NCBI GenBank assembly: GCA_031273405.1
Contig: JAISRW010000040.1
Coordinates: 1-6,705 of the forward strand
DNA: 6,705 nucleotides
DNA from: Treponema sp.
GTDB lineage: Bacteria > Spirochaetota > Spirochaetia > Treponematales > Breznakiellaceae
Direction: 5' to 3'
The notes below the pieces were generated by a model that saw only the letters and a list, made by a program, of their open reading frames with translations, did not search any database and had not been told where the DNA came from. Positions within the stretch are counted from its first letter, which is position 1, and the number at the start of each line of letters is the position of its first letter. Positions 4,680-6,705 of this stretch are shown here, piece by piece. The translations under genes were made by a program, and so were the position numbers.

Positions 4680-5864
4680 TTATATAACCATGGTTGACAT
4701 GGCTCTGAGACGGGCGATGATAGGCGGCAGGGTCTCGATGATATAATCAATATCATCCCCGCCGGTTCCCCATCCCAGGCTGAACCGTATGGACCCGTGG
4801 GCAAGCTCGGGCCCTACCCCGATGGCTAAAAGCACATGGGAAGGCTCAAGGCTTCCGGAAGCGCAGGCGGAACCGGTAGAAGCCTCAATGCCCGCCATGT
4901 CCATAGAAAGAAGTATCGCCTCGCCCTCGGCGCCGGGGAATGATACGCTCAGGGTGTTGGGAAGCACATCTTCAGGGTGGCCGTTGATTTTGATGTTGGG
5001 GATTGCAGCCAAAAGCCCCTCTTTAAGCCGGCCGCGGAGGGCGGAAACCCTTTTGCTATATTCCGCCAGATCCCTGAGCGCCAAATCTGCGGCCTTGCCA
5101 AAGCCCAGAATGCCCTGATTGTTGTAGGTTCCCGCCCTGAGGCCGTCTTCCTGGTGCCCGCCGTGGATCAGGGGGAAAACGGGCGCTCCTTTCCGCACAT
5201 AGAGGGCGCCTATGCCCTTGGGGCCGTAGATCTTGTGGCAGGACAAGGTGAGGTAATCTACCCCCAAATCCGGGGCATGCACCGGGATCTTTCCCGCAGC
5301 CTGAACCGCGTCGGTATGCATATATGCCCCCGCCGCCTTCACCAGCCGGCTAATCTCCGCAATATCCTGAATGGTCCCAATTTCGTTATTAGCCATCATC
5401 ACCGATACAAAAAGGGTCTTTTCGCCCAGGGCCTTTTTCAGCGCTCCCAGGTTCAGCTTACCGTATTCGTCCACCGGGACAAAAGTCACTCTAAACCCCA
5501 GGGATTTGAGGTAAGCGGCAGAATTGAGCACACAGGGATGCTCGATGGTTGTGGTGACGATTTCGTTCCTTCCGCCACTTTTGGGGCGCCCGTCTTTTTC
5601 CGAAGCCAGGGCCCGCATGGTCTGGAAAACCGTATTGTTGGATTCCGACCCCCCGGAGGTAAAGATGATGTCCTCGTGGGGGGCGCCCAAAAGCCGTCCC
5701 ACCGCCTGCCGGGCTTCTTCCACCCGGGCATGGGCCAGCCGCCCGGAACCGTGCAGGCTTGAGGCGTTGCCGTATACCGCAAGGTCTTCGATCATGGCGG
5801 CCTTGACCTCATCCCTGAGGGGGGTGGTGGCGTTATAATCTATGTACACTCGTTTTTCTTTCAT
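4680..5864 (-). CDS. nifS: Cysteine desulfurase, NifS/IscS class I
   Basis: A 394-residue PLP enzyme that converts L-cysteine to L-alanine and carries the released sulfur as a persulfide to the NifU scaffold. Seen in the sequence: the N-terminal DYNATTPL signature (9-16); SGGSESNN (70-77) for PLP phosphate; EHP with H109 stacking on the cofactor; D185 (HTDAVQ) and Q188; the PLP Schiff-base lysine K211 in SCHKIYGPKG (208-217); and the persulfide cysteine C334 in the mobile loop STGSACASG (329-337), followed by EPSHVL. The loop length marks class I (NifS/IscS) rather than SufS. Length is normal for the family (about 390-400). ATG 5864 is preceded by AGGAAAGG (5867-5874), and a promoter candidate lies 40-70 bases upstream. 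It is the first gene of a probable nifS-nifU operon. Both genes look intact. Whether they serve nitrogenase or general Fe-S assembly cannot be told here; no nitrogenase genes are present. Confidence 0.96.
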   Translation of the reverse strand: MKEKRVYIDYNATTPLRDEVKAAMIEDLAVYGNASSLHGSGRLAHARVEEARQAVGRLLGAPHEDIIFTSGGSESNNTVFQTMRALASEKDGRPKSGGRNEIVTTTIEHPCVLNSAAYLKSLGFRVTFVPVDEYGKLNLGALKKALGEKTLFVSVMMANNEIGTIQDIAEISRLVKAAGAYMHTDAVQAAGKIPVHAPDLGVDYLTLSCHKIYGPKGIGALYVRKGAPVFPLIHGGHQEDGLRAGTYNNQGILGFGKAADLALRDLAEYSKRVSALRGRLKEGLLAAIPNIKINGHPEDVLPNTLSVSFPGAEGEAILLSMDMAGIEASTGSACASGSLEPSHVLLAIGVGPELAHGSIRFSLGWGTGGDDIDYIIETLPPIIARLRAMSTMVI

Positions 5865-5881
5865 AGCCTTTCCTAACCTTT

Positions 5882-5913
5882 CCTATTATGACTAATATAC
5901 TAAGATTTATAGG
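5882..5913. promoter_or_regulatory. Imperfect dyad over the nifS promoter, possible operator
   Basis: Read on the minus strand it starts CCTATAAATC and ends CATAATAGG; 10 of 16 position pairs are complementary, with CCTAT/ATAGG ends and a symmetric centre. It covers the candidate -10 box. Fe-S operons are often controlled by Rrf2-family repressors such as IscR that bind sites of about this length, but the sequence does not match the IscR consensus closely. Confidence 0.3.
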
Positions 5914-5934
5914 ATTTTATAATACCTTTTTCAA
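5906..5934 (-). promoter_or_regulatory. Sigma70-type promoter for nifS-nifU
   Basis: On the minus strand, TTGAAA (5934-5929), a 17-base spacer and TATAAA (5911-5906): five of six bases to consensus in each box. Transcription would start near 5899, giving a leader of about 35 bases before the nifS ATG. Confidence 0.6.
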
Positions 5935-6019
5935 TAGTTTTGTGCAATTCCCGGACAGGCCAGGGCAACAGCACTTACTTTCAAGTTTTGAGAAATCACC
6001 GAAATTGAAGGAATTTTTA

Positions 6020-6046
6020 CCGCAAAGTCGATTCGACTTCCTGCGG
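6020..6046. repeat. Nested micro-hairpin inside element A
   Basis: Inner 15-nt unit aagtcg-att-cgactt (6025-6039) with a 3-base loop, enclosed by ccgca (6020-6024) and tgcgg (6042-6046). Confidence 0.6.
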
Positions 6047-6058
6047 ACCAGAGGTCCG
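6044..6058. repeat. 15-nt micro-hairpin (cggacc type) inside element A
   Basis: cggacc-aga-ggtccg, a perfect 6-bp stem with a 3-base loop. It overlaps the preceding hairpin by three bases. A further composite (gcgaacc/ggttcgc, 6066-6099) follows and encloses a near-match, cggacc-gaa-ggttcg. Confidence 0.6.
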
Positions 6059-6244
6059 ATTCGACTGCGAACCATCGAACCATCGGACCGAAGGTTCGCG
6101 GTTCGATTCGACTTGGCGGTTAGGTTCTTCTTCGTAAATATTGCGGTTTTAAGAGGATTTCAGAAGTTGAAAAAGTAAGTGCTGTTGCCCTGCGGACAGG
6201 CCGGGGCCAGGGCATATAAACTTTGTAACTTCCTACAAATCCCG

Positions 6245-6261
6245 CCGGACCTCCGGTCTGG
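6245..6261. repeat. Micro-hairpin with 7-bp arms
   Basis: ccggacc-tcc-ggtctgg: seven pairs, one of them G-T, around a 3-base loop. Same architecture as the other micro-hairpins. Confidence 0.55.
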
Positions 6262-6275
6262 AACCACATAACTTA

Positions 6276-6318
6276 GAGGCTTTCCCAAAAATTCAGTTTG
6301 GGAAAGCAACCTTAAATT
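6276..6318. repeat. REP-like palindrome, copy 5
   Basis: An 11-bp perfect stem gctttcccaaa (6279-6289) with tttgggaaagc (6297-6307), then aaccttaaattta and gaaaagcggg. It aligns with bases 1-60 of the window over about 55 bases, making these the two closest copies of the family. Confidence 0.8.
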
Positions 6319-6379
6319 TAAACGAAAAGCGGGCCGGACTTTAGTCTAGCAGTTTGTTGCGCTTCGCACATAAAACTCC

Positions 6380-6406
6380 AAAAAACCGCCGATTAGGCGG
6401 TTTTTT
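6380..6406. terminator. Bidirectional terminator-like hairpin inside element B copy 2
   Basis: An 11-bp perfect stem aaaaaaccgcc (6380-6390) with ggcggtttttt (6396-6406), and loop gatta. The GC core with A6/T6 flanks reads as a terminator on both strands. Copy 1 has a weaker stem at the same place (3805-3823). Confidence 0.6.
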
Positions 6407-6441
6407 AGCCTGCAAACTGCGTAAGGATGCCAGATAATCGT

Positions 6442-6482
6442 GGTTTTTGCGGCTTTTTTTGCTAAAAAAAGCCGCAAAAACC
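6442..6482. repeat. 19-bp perfect hairpin inside element B copy 2
   Basis: Arms ggtttttgcggcttttttt (6442-6460) and the exact complement (6464-6482) around the 3-base loop gct. It is absent from copy 1, where flanking blocks join directly (gtaggttttt then gggcatcc). It also has the 3-base loop of the micro-hairpins. Confidence 0.8.
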
Positions 6483-6530
6483 TACAAGGGCAACAAGCTC
6501 CTAGGCTGCTTTTTCGGAAGCTTTTCCCAT

Positions 6531-6545
6531 CGAACCGGAGGTTCG
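6531..6545. repeat. 15-nt micro-hairpin (cgaacc type)
   Basis: cgaacc-gga-ggttcg. Arms identical to those at 485-499 and 3789-3803, with a different loop. Confidence 0.65.
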
Positions 6546-6582
6546 CACTAACCGAGTTTCAACACGAATAAACCTCAAAGTC

Positions 6583-6608
6583 GAAGAAAGAGCCGGTAAA
6601 AGGCCGGC
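6583..6608 (-). terminator. Weak terminator candidate after tRNA-Arg
   Basis: On the minus strand a 5-bp stem GCCGG/CCGGC (6608-6604 with 6596-6592) and a 7-base loop, followed by the pyrimidine-rich tract tctttcttc (6591-6583). It begins 10 bases past the tRNA 3' end. The U-tract is interrupted, so it is only moderately convincing. Confidence 0.4.
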
Positions 6609-6617
6609 AAAGAAATA

Positions 6618-6690
6618 TGACCCTGGCCTGGATCGAACAGGCGACCATCGGTTTAGAAGACCGATGCTCTATCCACTGAGCTACAGGGCC
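6618..6690 (-). tRNA. tRNA-Arg (anticodon UCU)
   Basis: A complete 73-nt cloverleaf on the minus strand. The acceptor GGCCCTG (6690-6684) pairs with CAGGGTC (6625-6619), with one G-T pair and discriminator A at 6618. The D-arm GCTC...GAGC is present. The anticodon stem TCGGT/ACCGA encloses the loop CTTCTAA, giving anticodon TCT at 6657-6655, which decodes AGA and AGG. The T-arm GCCTG-TTCGATC-CAGGC is canonical. CCA is not encoded (the next bases read TAT), so it would be added enzymatically. Confidence 0.95.
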
Positions 6691-6697
6691 GTAAGCC

Positions 6698-6703
6698 CTT
6701 ATA
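6698..6703 (-). promoter_or_regulatory. -10 box of the tRNA-Arg promoter
   Basis: TATAAG on the minus strand, seven bases before the mature tRNA 5' end. This would place the start site only a few bases upstream of the tRNA. The -35 box falls outside the window. Confidence 0.4.
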
Positions 6704-6705
6704 AT

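Larger units (their letters stand above)
5961..6192. mobile_element. Intact 232-bp MITE (element A) with 21-bp TIRs and 9-bp TSD
   Basis: Perfect 21-bp terminal inverted repeats: cagggcaacagcacttactt plus t at 5961-5981, and the exact complement at 6172-6192; similarity continues inward (caagttttgagaaat against caacttctgaaat). The element is flanked directly by CGGACAGGC at 5952-5960 and 6193-6201, a 9-bp target duplication. The 190-bp interior has no plausible gene and contains several micro-hairpins. A 9-bp duplication fits IS4/IS10-like or IS903-like transposases, but the parent family is not identifiable from this window. A decayed left end lies at 891-992. Confidence 0.8.
6346..6504. mobile_element. 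Small non-autonomous element B, copy 2 (CTAG-ended)
   Basis: 159 bp from CTAG (6346-6349) to CTAG (6501-6504). The terminal 20 bases, CTAGCAGTTTGTTGCGCTTC and, on the other strand, CTAGGAGCTTGTTGCCCTTG, match at 16 of 20. Inverted relative to copy 1 at 3715-3860 and homologous to it from end to end, apart from hairpin-sized insertions in each. No coding capacity. CTAG at both ends would fit an IS630/Tc1-like transposase that duplicates TA, which is inference only. Confidence 0.75.

Noticed and set aside
4977..5762. A 261-codon plus-strand frame opposite nifS
   Set aside because: It is the antisense shadow of nifS, whose own frame has all catalytic motifs intact.
5888..6178. A 96-codon plus-strand frame over the MITE
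   Set aside because: It starts in the nifS promoter region and translates TIRs and micro-hairpins. It is not coding.
3700..6545. A CRISPR-like array from the recurring cgaacc/ggttcg units
   Set aside because: Units are not evenly spaced, have no uniform spacers, and sit in several separate intergenic regions with no cas gene.

Overview
The window looks like chromosomal DNA of a host-associated spirochaete of the Treponema type, possibly a termite-gut treponeme. That is an inference from gene content (LysM-M23 endopeptidase, PEGA-domain protein, NifU lacking the Nfu domain, NifS, small 2[4Fe-4S] ferredoxin), a fairly GC-rich coding style, and intergenic DNA crowded with short palindromes. No 16S or other taxonomic marker is present.

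Layout. Bases 1-1042 hold no gene I can support. They start with three back-to-back hairpins (4-141), continue through DNA dotted with tiny hairpins, and end in a partial copy of a mobile-element end (891-992) that runs into the probable promoter of a ferredoxin gene (1043-1213, 56 aa). A strong intrinsic terminator (1231-1261) follows. The LysM-M23 peptidase (1248-2192) begins inside this terminator. It is followed, after a 75-base gap with a palindromic repeat, by an exported protein with two PEGA-like repeats (2268-3248). Bases 3249-3895 are non-coding and hold a 33-base palindrome, a terminator candidate and a 146-bp non-autonomous element. On the minus strand, nifS (5864-4680) and nifU (4489-3896) form a probable operon for Fe-S cluster assembly, with 190 bases of repeat elements between them. 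Bases 5865-6617 contain the nifS promoter, a 232-bp MITE with perfect terminal repeats and a 9-bp target duplication, a REP-like palindrome and a second copy of the 146-bp element. A tRNA-Arg(UCU) gene closes the window on the minus strand (6690-6618).

Functionally, NifS (cysteine desulfurase) supplies sulfur and NifU scaffolds new Fe-S clusters. The ferredoxin is the kind of client protein they serve. The peptidase and the PEGA protein probably act together at the cell envelope.

The most unusual content is not protein-coding. At least four families of small palindromic or inverted-repeat elements occupy nearly every intergenic space. Comparing the two copies of the 146/159-bp element within the window suggests that 15-nt hairpins with 3-nt loops (cgaacc-NNN-ggttcg type) can be gained or lost as discrete 17-nt units. 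That is the best candidate here for an undescribed system.
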